Below are positions 25,098 through 32,593 of a stretch of DNA of 43,607 nt, in pieces. Numbering within the stretch: the first letter of the stretch is position 1; every line of letters starts with the position of its first letter. The stretch spans positions 1 through 43,607 of the forward strand of contig CAMSTY010000028.1 of NCBI GenBank assembly GCA_947063875.1. Direction: 5' to 3'. Under the pieces are notes generated by a model that saw nothing but the letters and a program-made list of their open reading frames with translations, had not been told where the DNA came from and did no database searches. This DNA is from an uncultured bacterium. Its GTDB lineage: Bacteria > Bacillota > Clostridia > Lachnospirales > Lachnospiraceae. The translations under genes were made by a program, and so were the position numbers.

Positions 25098-25891
25098 TGA
25101 GCCAGCTGCAACGTTTTCTGCGGCGGACCTGGCAGGATTTTTATCTGGTCCTGATTATGGTGTTTTTATATGCACCTATTGCAACCATGATGGTTTTGTC
25201 CTTCAACTCTTCCAAATCTCGTACCCAGTGGGGCGGATTTACCCTGCGCTGGTATACGGATATGTTTGCCAGCCGCAACATTATGGCTGCCCTTCACAAC
25301 ACACTGATGATCGCCTTTTTATCTGCTCTGATCGCTACTATCATCGGAGTGGCGGCTTGTATTGCCATCAACAGCATGAAGGCCGTTCCCAGAGCCATTG
25401 TCATGGGCATTACCAACATTCCCATGCTCAATGCCGATATTGTAACCGGCATTTCCCTTATGCTGGCCTTTATCGCTTTTGGCATTTCCCTGGGGTTTAA
25501 GACCATATTGATCGCCCATATTACTTTCAACATCCCTTATGTGATTTTAAGCGTGATGCCTAAATTAAAACAAACCAGCCGTTCCACTTATGAGGCGGCT
25601 ATGGATCTTGGGGCAGGCCCGGTTTACGCCTTTTTCAAGGTAGTGTTCCCCGATATCCTGCCCGGGGTTCTGTCTGGCTTTCTGCTGGCCTTCACCATGT
25701 CGTTGGATGATTTTATTATCACCCACTTTACAAAAGGCGCCGGAATCAATACTTTGTCCACCCTGATCTACAGTGAAGTCCGCCGCGGCATCCGGCCTTC
25801 TATGTATGCTTTATCTACCGTAATTTTCCTTGCGGTGCTGGCGCTTCTGATCTTTACCAATTTTGTCCCGCGCAGGAAACCGGAAAAATAA
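25097..25891 (+). CDS. potC: Spermidine/putrescine ABC transporter permease PotC
   Basis: 264 residues, about six transmembrane helices. The EAA loop is YEAAMDLGAGPVYAFFKVVFPDILPG, followed by SLDDFIITHFTKG as in PotC proteins. The start overlaps the potB stop (TAATG), so translation is coupled. Membrane partner of PotB. Confidence 0.93.
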   Translation: MSQLQRFLRRTWQDFYLVLIMVFLYAPIATMMVLSFNSSKSRTQWGGFTLRWYTDMFASRNIMAALHNTLMIAFLSALIATIIGVAACIAINSMKAVPRAIVMGITNIPMLNADIVTGISLMLAFIAFGISLGFKTILIAHITFNIPYVILSVMPKLKQTSRSTYEAAMDLGAGPVYAFFKVVFPDILPGVLSGFLLAFTMSLDDFIITHFTKGAGINTLSTLIYSEVRRGIRPSMYALSTVIFLAVLALLIFTNFVPRRKPEK

Positions 25892-25922
25892 TGCTTATTT
25901 TTATAATGAGGAGGAAATTCAT

Positions 25923-27068
25923 ATGAAAAAAAATGTATTTGTATTAAGCCTGGCTATGGCTGCCGCCGTTTTCTGGCTGTCCGGCTGCTCAGGCAAAGCC
26001 GATAATCCCGGCAATTCCACAGGCAGCGAAGCAAACAATGCCGCTTCCGAAAACAGCGCGGGTTCTTCTAATGAATTGTATGTATACAATTGGGGAGAAT
26101 ATATTGACGAAGATGTCATTACCCAATTTGAAGATGAAACCGGAATCCGTGTTATCTATGACCCGTTCGAGACCAATGAAGAGATGTATCCCATCATCGA
26201 GGCAGGCGCTGTTACCTATGATGTGGTTTGTCCTTCCGATTATATGATTCAGAAAATGGTGGAAAATGATCTGCTTGCTGAGGTGAATTTTGACAATGTC
26301 CCCAATATTGACCAGATTGATCCGGCCTACATGGAAATGTCAAAGGCCTTTGACCCGGAGAATAAATTTTCCGTACCCTACTGCTGGGGAACCGTAGGCA
26401 TCTTATATAACACCAAGCGTCTGGAGGAACTGGGTGTGGCGCCGCCGACCAAATGGGCGGATTTGTGGGATGAAAAGCTAAGCGGCGAGATCCTGATGCA
26501 GGACAGTGTCCGGGATGCCTTTATGGTTGCGTTGAAAAAAGACGGATTTTCCATGAACAGTACCGATGAAAATGAACTTCAGCAGGCAAAACAAGATCTC
26601 ATCGATCAAAAGCCGCTGGTGCAGGCTTATGTCATTGACCAGGTCCGGGATAAAATGATCGGAGGCGAGGCGGCTGTCGGCGTCATCTATTCCGGGGAAA
26701 TGCTTTATATTCAGGAAGAGGTCGCCAATCTGGGACTGGACTATACTCTGGAATATGTACTGCCAGAGGAAGGTACAAACCTATGGCTGGATTCCTGGGT
26801 GATACCCAAAAACGCCAAAAACAAGGAAAATGCCGAAAAATGGATAAATTTCCTCTGTCGGCCTGAGATTGCCAAGGCAAACTTTGAGTATATCACTTAT
26901 CCGACACCCAACAAAGGAGCCTTTGACCTGCTGGATGAAGATCTGCAGAATAATGAATCCGTATTTCCGGATACCGACTCTCTGGTAAACTGCGAGGTGT
27001 TCCGTTATCTGGGAGATGATGTGGATGGGATCTATAATGATCTCTGGAAAGAGGTTAAATCGAATTAA
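25923..27068 (+). CDS. potD: Spermidine/putrescine-binding lipoprotein PotD
   Basis: 381 residues. A signal peptide with lipobox WLSGC places the cysteine near residue 20, so it is anchored outside the membrane. A short Ser/Gly/Asn linker leads to a type II periplasmic-binding fold with family stretches LYVYNWGEYIDEDVITQFE, YDVVCPSDYMIQKM, YCWGTVGILYNT and WLDSWVIPKNAKNKENAEKWINFL. It captures polyamines for PotABC. ATG 25923 has GAGGAGG upstream and gives the correct signal peptide; in-frame codons upstream overlap potC. It ends the operon; no clear terminator follows before the DUF378 gene. Confidence 0.94.
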   Translation: MKKNVFVLSLAMAAAVFWLSGCSGKADNPGNSTGSEANNAASENSAGSSNELYVYNWGEYIDEDVITQFEDETGIRVIYDPFETNEEMYPIIEAGAVTYDVVCPSDYMIQKMVENDLLAEVNFDNVPNIDQIDPAYMEMSKAFDPENKFSVPYCWGTVGILYNTKRLEELGVAPPTKWADLWDEKLSGEILMQDSVRDAFMVALKKDGFSMNSTDENELQQAKQDLIDQKPLVQAYVIDQVRDKMIGGEAAVGVIYSGEMLYIQEEVANLGLDYTLEYVLPEEGTNLWLDSWVIPKNAKNKENAEKWINFLCRPEIAKANFEYITYPTPNKGAFDLLDEDLQNNESVFPDTDSLVNCEVFRYLGDDVDGIYNDLWKEVKSN

Positions 27069-27137
27069 ACATCGCATAATTTTTCCTCCTGCCGTACATA
27101 CTACTGTTGATACGTTATTATACCAGGAGGTGGCATT

Positions 27138-27353
27138 ATGAGAAATAAAGCTTTAGACAACACGGCACTGACTCTTGCCATCATCGGCGCAGTAAACTGG
27201 GGACTGATCGGATTTTTCGATTTCAATCTGGTTGCTTCTCTGTTTGGCGGGATGAGTTGGCTTTCCCGGATCATTTACGGCCTGGTAGGTTTGTGCGGTA
27301 TATATTTAATCAGCTTTTATATGCAAAACAATAATATATCATCGCAATCCTGA
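27138..27353 (+). CDS. DUF378 small membrane protein
   Basis: 71 residues with two transmembrane helices (about 10-30 and 42-62). The DUF378 signature is clear: LTLAIIGAVNWGLIGFFDFNLVASLFG and LSRIIYGLVGLCGIYLI. Function of the family is unknown. CAGGAGGTGG precedes ATG 27138. It lies 69 bp after potD and could be read from the same transcript, but DUF378 genes occur in many contexts. Confidence 0.88.
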   Translation: MRNKALDNTALTLAIIGAVNWGLIGFFDFNLVASLFGGMSWLSRIIYGLVGLCGIYLISFYMQNNNISSQS

Positions 27354-27363
27354 AAACCGGCAA

Positions 27364-27400
27364 ATTCGGCAAAACGCATCATCCGCGCGTTTTGCCGAAT
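27364..27400 (+). terminator. Hairpin after the DUF378 gene
   Basis: ATTCGGCAAAACGC (27364-27377) pairs exactly with GCGTTTTGCCGAAT (27387-27400), a 14-bp stem; no T-run follows. It may protect the 3' end or work with the second hairpin downstream. Confidence 0.5.
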
Positions 27401-27425
27401 ACTCTGTAATACAAGGGGTAGTCTT

Positions 27426-27457
27426 CCTCTTTTTGACAAAGAGGCGGCTGCCTTTTT
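27426..27457 (+). terminator. Second terminator-like hairpin
   Basis: CCTCTTT (27426-27432) can pair with AAAGAGG (27438-27444), and AGGC-GGCT-GCCT is followed by TTTTTG, a compact intrinsic terminator form. The gap to the next gene also holds a TAGAAT -10-like hexamer at 27492-27497. Confidence 0.5.
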
Positions 27458-27561
27458 GCTTTCCCCTCTGTTATTTTCTCCCTGTTTATGATAGAATGTC
27501 ATCAACGAAAAGCGGCTGCCCCTTTGCAGTCATCCCAAAACTCATGTTATGGAGGTTCTTT

Positions 27562-28272
27562 ATGAAGATTACCTATATCCGCCACAGCAGCTTCCTTGCA
27601 GAACTGGACTCTCTGTATCTGCTGTTTGATTATATAGGAGGCCCGCTTCCTGCTCTGTCTTCTGACAGGGACCTGATTGTTTTTGTCAGCCACCGGCACG
27701 AGGATCATTTCTCTCCTGCCATCTGGGATCTGGCTGACCAATATCCGAAGATCCGTTATATTCTGTCTGATGATATCTGGCAGAACCGCGTGCCGGAAAA
27801 ACATTTCTGCCGCATCGAATATATCGATCCGGGGACAACTCTCACACTGAATGAGGGCGGAGGCACCCGGGTTATGGCTTTTCATTCCACTGACGAAGGC
27901 GTAGCTTTTCTGGTGGAAAACGGTGGACATACCCTCTACCACGCCGGTGACTTGAACAACTGGAAATGGGGCGGCGAGAGCAAGGCCTGGAACAACAATA
28001 TGAGGGCCAATTATCATCGGGAACTGGAATTGATTCGCAATTGTAGGATCGTTCCGGAGATTGCCATGCTGCCTTTAGACGGAAGGCAGGAGGAATGGTT
28101 TTACCTGGGACTTCATGAATTTATGGAAACGGTTGGAGCCAAAACGGTATTTCCTATGCACTTCTGGAACGATTACGGAACTATCCGCCGCTTAAAGGAA
28201 CTTCCCTGTTCCGAGCCATATCGAGACAAGATTGTCGAGATTTGTCAGGAAGGACAGAGTTTTGTGATCTAA
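27562..28272 (+). CDS. MBL-fold metallo-hydrolase
   Basis: 236 residues. A metallo-beta-lactamase fold is shown by SHRHEDHFSP (the HxHxDH metal motif, about residues 45-54), HAGDLNNWKWGG, and MHFWNDYG near the C-terminus supplying further ligands. The family hydrolyses diverse esters, thioesters or phosphodiesters; the substrate here is unknown. GGAGGTTCTT lies just before ATG 27562; earlier in-frame codons run through the terminator hairpin and are rejected. It is followed 16 bp later by a ThrE-type gene, so the two are probably co-transcribed. Confidence 0.85.
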   Translation: MKITYIRHSSFLAELDSLYLLFDYIGGPLPALSSDRDLIVFVSHRHEDHFSPAIWDLADQYPKIRYILSDDIWQNRVPEKHFCRIEYIDPGTTLTLNEGGGTRVMAFHSTDEGVAFLVENGGHTLYHAGDLNNWKWGGESKAWNNNMRANYHRELELIRNCRIVPEIAMLPLDGRQEEWFYLGLHEFMETVGAKTVFPMHFWNDYGTIRRLKELPCSEPYRDKIVEICQEGQSFVI

Positions 28273-28288
28273 GAAAGGTCTTTCATTT

Positions 28289-29080
28289 ATGGAACATTCA
28301 AGACACGACCGCGAAGTCCTGCTGGCAGCGCTGGAAGCAGGAAAGCTTCTTTTGGAAAATGGCGCGGAAATTTTCCGCGTAGAAGATACGATCTATCGGA
28401 TCTGCAGGCATTTCGGCCTCACATCTGCCAGTGCCTTTGTCCTCAGCAACGGTATTTTCCTCACTTCCGGAGATGAGGAGGAAAAGGAGGCCCACTTTGC
28501 CAGGGTACTTCTCATTCCGGTCAACGGTGCAAATCTGGGCCGGGTAGCTGAGGTGAACCAGCTTTCCCGCCAAATTGAAAACGGAGAATACACCCTGGAA
28601 CAAGTCCGCCACGAATTAAAGCGGATTGAGCACATGCCGGAATTCCCGGCAAAGCTTCAGATTGCCTCCGCCGGCTTCTCCGGGGCATGCTTCAGTTATC
28701 TTTTCGGAGGCGGATGGCAAGATGCCCTCTGCACCATTGGGATCGGCATCCTGCTCTATTTGTATCTTCTCAAATTCGGAAAACCCCATTTCTCAAAAAT
28801 TGTCTGCAACATTTTGGGAAGTGCATGGGTCACTTTCCTAAGCATTCTCAGCCATCGTATTTTTCCGGGAACCCACCTGGAATCCATGCTGGTAGGCGGA
28901 ATCATTATTATGGTGCCAGGAGTTGCTTTTACCAATGCGATCCGGGATATGGCTGACGGAGATTACATATCCGGCTCCGTGCGTATGTTGGACGCCATAC
29001 TGGTGTTTTTCTGTATTGCCATGGGCGTGGGATTTATGATGGCGATATACAGCAAGATCATCAGCGGCGCGTTGCTGTAA
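28289..29080 (+). CDS. Threonine/serine exporter ThrE-type, N-terminal domain protein (copy 1)
   Basis: 263 residues. The soluble part (1-120) has LLLENGAEIFRVEDTIYRI, typical of the ThrE/DUF1212 family, and about five transmembrane helices follow (GIGILLYLYLL, VGGIIIMVPGVAFTNAIRDM, ILVFFCIAMGVGFMM). In ThrE of Corynebacterium the two domains are one chain that exports threonine and serine; here they are split between this gene and the next. The substrate is not established. AAAGG precedes ATG 28289. A second inverted pair lies at 29605-30885. Confidence 0.85.
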   Translation: MEHSRHDREVLLAALEAGKLLLENGAEIFRVEDTIYRICRHFGLTSASAFVLSNGIFLTSGDEEEKEAHFARVLLIPVNGANLGRVAEVNQLSRQIENGEYTLEQVRHELKRIEHMPEFPAKLQIASAGFSGACFSYLFGGGWQDALCTIGIGILLYLYLLKFGKPHFSKIVCNILGSAWVTFLSILSHRIFPGTHLESMLVGGIIIMVPGVAFTNAIRDMADGDYISGSVRMLDAILVFFCIAMGVGFMMAIYSKIISGALL

Positions 29081-29136
29081 AACAGGTTTATTCACAGAAC
29101 CGATCTGTTTGATACAAGAGAGGAGACTGACAAATC

Positions 29137-29568
29137 ATGATAAGACTGATTCTGCAGGTATTGGCGGCAGCGGCGGGAACCATGGGATTTTCCCTTTTGT
29201 TCGGAGTTCCTGCCCGTTATTATCCATACTGCGGACTGATCGGCGGGGTAGGCTGGCTGGTTTACCTCTGTCTGCTGCCGGCTGCCTCTGCCGCCGTTTC
29301 CACCTTCTGCGCTACGGTTATTGTCATACTGCTGTCCCGCTGGTTTGCTGTACGCAAGCGCTGTCCTGCCACTCTTTTTCTGATCTCCGGGATCTTTCCC
29401 CTGGTTCCCGGAGCCGGTGTCTATTGGGCCGCCTATTATACGGTTAGCAACCAGCTTCCTATGGCGCTGGAAACCGGTTATGGCGCCGTAAAAGCAGCTG
29501 TTGCCATTGTGCTGGGGATCGTGTTCGTCTTTGAAATGCCGGAAAAATGGTTTCACCGCAAGCGTTAA
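29137..29568 (+). CDS. Threonine/serine exporter ThrE-type, C-terminal (DUF3815-like) protein (copy 1)
   Basis: 143 residues, almost entirely membrane: about four helices (LILQVLAAAAGTMGFSLLFG, GWLVYLCLLPAASAAVSTFC, FLISGIFPLVPGAGVYWAAY, AVKAAVAIVLGIVFVF). The IFPLVPGAGVYW stretch is the family hallmark. It should form a complex with the upstream 263-residue protein, completing one exporter. GAGGAG precedes ATG 29137. It converges on the second pair, 36 bp away. Confidence 0.85.
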   Translation: MIRLILQVLAAAAGTMGFSLLFGVPARYYPYCGLIGGVGWLVYLCLLPAASAAVSTFCATVIVILLSRWFAVRKRCPATLFLISGIFPLVPGAGVYWAAYYTVSNQLPMALETGYGAVKAAVAIVLGIVFVFEMPEKWFHRKR

Positions 29569-29604
29569 TCTGCCCTTTCGTCAGCCGCATATGCGTCGCT
29601 GCAT

Positions 29605-30066
29605 TTATGCCTTCCTCATCCGCCGTATCTTTCGGGACAGATCACATACCGCCCAGGCAACACTCATCCCACCGCCGATTCCCAGGGCACACTGCATGGT
29701 CCGGACACCATAAGCGCTGGCAAGAGACAGATATCCGTGAACCACCTGATCCATGGCATAATATAAGGTACTGCCAGGAATCAGCGGAATCATCGCCACT
29801 ACAAAAAACGGTGTGGACGGCACCTTCAATATCCGCGCCAGCACTTCCGCATAAAAAGCCCCGCAAGCGCTGGCCACAAAAGAAGGAAAGAAATACCCGC
29901 TCATAACCGGCTCGCAGATCAGGTATACAAGCCAGCTGAACAACCCTCCCAGCGAGGCCACTGCCATCAGCTGTTTCCTCAGATGGAATATCATGGCAAA
30001 TCCGGCTGACCCCAGCAAAGCCATAACCAGCTGTATGATCCCATGTATTGTTAAAATCTCTCTCAT
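29605..30066 (-). CDS. Threonine/serine exporter ThrE-type, C-terminal (DUF3815-like) protein (copy 2)
   Basis: 153 residues with about four membrane helices and the hallmark MIPLIPGSTLYYAMDQ, paralogous to the plus-strand protein at 29137. It starts six bases after the 270-residue partner gene, so the two are translated together. A basic C-terminus (DLSRKIRRMRKA) follows the last helix. Confidence 0.85.
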   Translation of the reverse strand: MREILTIHGIIQLVMALLGSAGFAMIFHLRKQLMAVASLGGLFSWLVYLICEPVMSGYFFPSFVASACGAFYAEVLARILKVPSTPFFVVAMIPLIPGSTLYYAMDQVVHGYLSLASAYGVRTMQCALGIGGGMSVAWAVCDLSRKIRRMRKA

Positions 30067-30072
30067 TTTCTC

Positions 30073-30885
30073 TCACCACAGCTTTCCGACCGCCCATATA
30101 GCGCTCATAAATCCAAAGGCCAGGCATCCGGCCCACAGCATCGCCTCAATAAAACGCATAATTCCGGAAATCGTATCTCCGATCAGCACATCCCGCACGG
30201 CATTGGTAATGGCGATACCGGGGATCAAAAGCATAATGTCCCCGATCATAATCATGTCCATGTGCAGTCCCGGAAACAGATGACTGACTATACAGATCCC
30301 GAACCCGGTCAGAAATGATACCACCACATTGAAAATCATGGCATTCATACAGACCGCTGCCACATAGTCCTGCATCAGGCAGATCATCACCGCAAAGATT
30401 CCTGCTACTGCCGCGTCACGGATATTGCCGCCAAAAAACATCGCAAAGCTGGAAGCCGCCAATACGCTGCCGGCATATCGGTTTTTTCGCGGCAGGCAAT
30501 CACATCGGATCTCCTCCAACCGCTGCTTCAGTATTTTCGCTTCAAAAGGATTTCGGCAATAATCCCGGCTCAGTGCATTAAGCCGTTCCAGTTTCGTAAA
30601 ATCATTACTCCCGCTTTCCCGAATCCGCCTTGTCTGAGTCAGTTCTCTTCCATCCGGCAGTTCCATGGTGATGACAATGCTGGATGTAATGACAAATACA
30701 TTCATCCTCTCTACTCCGTATGCCTGGCCCATGCGGTTTAAAGTATCCTCTACGCGAAATACCTCAGCGCCGCAAGACTGCATCAGTTCTCCCATAATCA
30801 AAAGTTCATGGAGAAAATGGCCGGCATCCTCCGGTTCCTCGCTTTTTCCAAAAATCGGAACTGACTGAAATGTTGATGTGTTCAT
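30073..30885 (-). CDS. Threonine/serine exporter ThrE-type, N-terminal domain protein (copy 2)
   Basis: 270 residues, paralogous to the protein at 28289. The soluble part has LIMGELMQSCGAEVFRVEDTLNRM; the membrane part has MIMIGDIMLLIPGIAITNAVRDVLIGDTISG. Conserved Pro-Gly and Thr-Asn-Ala-Ile/Val-Arg-Asp match between the copies, while the soluble parts diverge, so the pairs are old paralogues rather than a recent duplication. AAAGGAT precedes ATG 30885. The upstream region carries an exact direct repeat that includes a TATAAT on this strand. Confidence 0.86.
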   Translation of the reverse strand: MNTSTFQSVPIFGKSEEPEDAGHFLHELLIMGELMQSCGAEVFRVEDTLNRMGQAYGVERMNVFVITSSIVITMELPDGRELTQTRRIRESGSNDFTKLERLNALSRDYCRNPFEAKILKQRLEEIRCDCLPRKNRYAGSVLAASSFAMFFGGNIRDAAVAGIFAVMICLMQDYVAAVCMNAMIFNVVVSFLTGFGICIVSHLFPGLHMDMIMIGDIMLLIPGIAITNAVRDVLIGDTISGIMRFIEAMLWAGCLAFGFMSAIWAVGKLW

Positions 30886-30923
30886 GTTATTATCCTTTTA
30901 CTGATAAAGTGGAAAGATGTATT

Positions 30924-31053
30924 CCTCGCTAAGTGTTCCTATTATACCTTGTCCACTAACCTCATGCTTCGCCTTCGGCTCCCATTCGCTAAGTGGTCAG
31001 GTATTACTCTCACTAAGCTCGTGAAATACCTCGCTAAGTGTTCCTATTATACC
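30924..31053. repeat. Exact 25-bp direct repeat (105-bp period) with degenerate inner copies
   Basis: Copies at 30924-30948 and 31029-31053 are identical over 25 bases, beginning CCTCGCTAAGTG and ending TATTATACC. Partial copies occur between them (CGCTAAGTGG near 30988, CACTAAGCTC near 31011). AGGTATT (30999-31005) and AATACCT (31025-31031) form an inverted repeat. On the minus strand each full copy carries TATAAT, so each may provide a -10 for the ThrE-type gene at 30885. Confidence 0.75.
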
Positions 31054-31101
31054 ATAAATTTTAACCGGACTTCCATATCCTTGAAAAATATTATAGAAAA
31101 G

Positions 31102-31130
31102 CTGAAAAAAGGCAGGACATATGATAAAAT
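31102..31130 (+). promoter_or_regulatory. Predicted promoter for pyrC
   Basis: CTGAAA (31102-31107), 17 bases, TAAAAT (31125-31130), about 75 bp before the start codon. No PyrR-type attenuator hairpin and T-run is seen in the leader. Confidence 0.45.
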
Positions 31131-31205
31131 GAAAACACCCGCACCTGTTTGTACCCGATCAGGCAGACATGCAAAGTTATGAAACGTGCACAGAATGGAG
31201 GAAAA

Positions 31206-32516
31206 ATGATTATTATTCAAAACGGTCGCCTTATCGACCCAAAATCCCAAACAGACGCCATCATGGATCTGGTCATCGACCGGGGCAAAATCATCGCCAT
31301 GGGACCCCAAAGCAGCCAGGAATTCCTGTCTGAGCATTCCCCCAGTCAGAAAACCGATGATATTGTCATAGATGCCAGAGGCCTGGTCGTAGCGCCAGGA
31401 CTGATCGATGTCCACGTACACTTCCGTGATCCCGGACTGACCTATAAAGAGGATATCCATACCGGCGCCCGGGCCGCTGCAAAGGGCGGTTTTACTACGG
31501 TTGTCTGCATGGCCAACACCCGGCCCCCCATAGATCATGTGGATACTCTGGAATATGTACTGGCAGAAGGCAAAAAAACCGGCATCCACGTTCTCTCTGC
31601 CGCCGCCATTACCAAAAACATGAAGGGAGAAGAATTGACTGATATGGATCTGTTAAAGCAGCACGGCGCCGCCGGATTTACGGACGATGGCCTCCCGCTC
31701 TTAAACGCTGCTTTAGTAAAACAGGCCATGGAAAAAGCCGTTCAGCTTGATGTCCCCCTAAGCTTCCACGAGGAAGATCCCGCTTTTATAGAGAACAATG
31801 GCGTCAATCAGGGAGATGTATCCCGCCAGCTAGGACTGGGCGGCGCTTCCGCCCTTGCAGAGGATGTGATGGTAGCGCGGGACTGCATGCTGGCGCTGCA
31901 TACCGGTGCAACAATCGATATCCAGCACATCAGTTCCAAAAACTCCGTAAGGATGGTTGAACTGGCCAAGCAGCTGGGCGCTGATATCATGGCTGAGGTC
32001 ACTCCGCATCATTTCTCCCTTGACGAAACTGCCGTCTTAGAGCACGGCACCCTGGCAAAAATGAACCCGCCCCTGCGGACAAAACACGACCAGGAAGAAA
32101 TTCTGCGTGGACTTAAAAATAATATCATCGATATTATCGCCACGGACCATGCGCCGCACAGCGCGGAGGAAAAATCCCGCCCTCTGACAGAGGCTCCCAG
32201 CGGCATTATCGGCCTGGAAACTGCTCTGGCATTGGCTCTTACCCATCTGGTTCACCCTGGCCATCTTTCTCTTTTACAAGTGATCGAAAAAATGAGCCTT
32301 AACCCGGCACGTCTGTATCGTCTGAAAAAAGGTTTTCTGGCTGTAGGGGCAGATGCGGATCTGCTATTGTTCGACCCGGACGAATCATGGACCGTAACCT
32401 CTTTCGCCTCCAAAGCTTCCAATTCACCTTTTCTTGGGAAACAGTTGTTGGGAAAAGTAAAATATACTATCTGTGAGGGAAAGATTGTATTTCAGGAAGA
32501 TTCAGAGACTCCATAA
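31206..32516 (+). CDS. pyrC: Dihydroorotase (class I)
   Basis: 436 residues. It closes N-carbamoyl-aspartate to dihydroorotate in pyrimidine synthesis. The amidohydrolase metal site shows as DVHVHFRDPGLTYKEDI; later ligands are in SFHEED, DIQHISS and IIATDHAPHSAEEK. The class I hallmark APSGIIGLETALAL is present. ATG 31206 is chosen because GGAGG lies close upstream and the protein then begins MIIIQNGRLIDP, as in the family. It stands alone rather than in a pyr operon. Confidence 0.95.
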   Translation: MIIIQNGRLIDPKSQTDAIMDLVIDRGKIIAMGPQSSQEFLSEHSPSQKTDDIVIDARGLVVAPGLIDVHVHFRDPGLTYKEDIHTGARAAAKGGFTTVVCMANTRPPIDHVDTLEYVLAEGKKTGIHVLSAAAITKNMKGEELTDMDLLKQHGAAGFTDDGLPLLNAALVKQAMEKAVQLDVPLSFHEEDPAFIENNGVNQGDVSRQLGLGGASALAEDVMVARDCMLALHTGATIDIQHISSKNSVRMVELAKQLGADIMAEVTPHHFSLDETAVLEHGTLAKMNPPLRTKHDQEEILRGLKNNIIDIIATDHAPHSAEEKSRPLTEAPSGIIGLETALALALTHLVHPGHLSLLQVIEKMSLNPARLYRLKKGFLAVGADADLLLFDPDESWTVTSFASKASNSPFLGKQLLGKVKYTICEGKIVFQEDSETP

Positions 32517-32536
32517 GATTCCTTAATACAAAAACC

Positions 32537-32572
32537 CATACCCCAGCCGGCAAATATCCCGGCTGAGGTATG
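32537..32572. terminator. Terminator shared by pyrC and convergent glgB
   Basis: CATACC...CAGCCGG (32537-32550) pairs with CCGGCTGAGGTATG (32559-32572) with one mismatch around a short AT loop. A-rich sequence lies before it and TTTGCT after, so it can act in both directions. Confidence 0.7.
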
Positions 32573-32593
32573 AGTTTGCTCTATTTTCCCTTT

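Noticed and set aside
31131-31205. PyrR attenuator before pyrC
   Set aside because: No terminator hairpin with T-run or PyrR-binding pattern is visible in the short leader.
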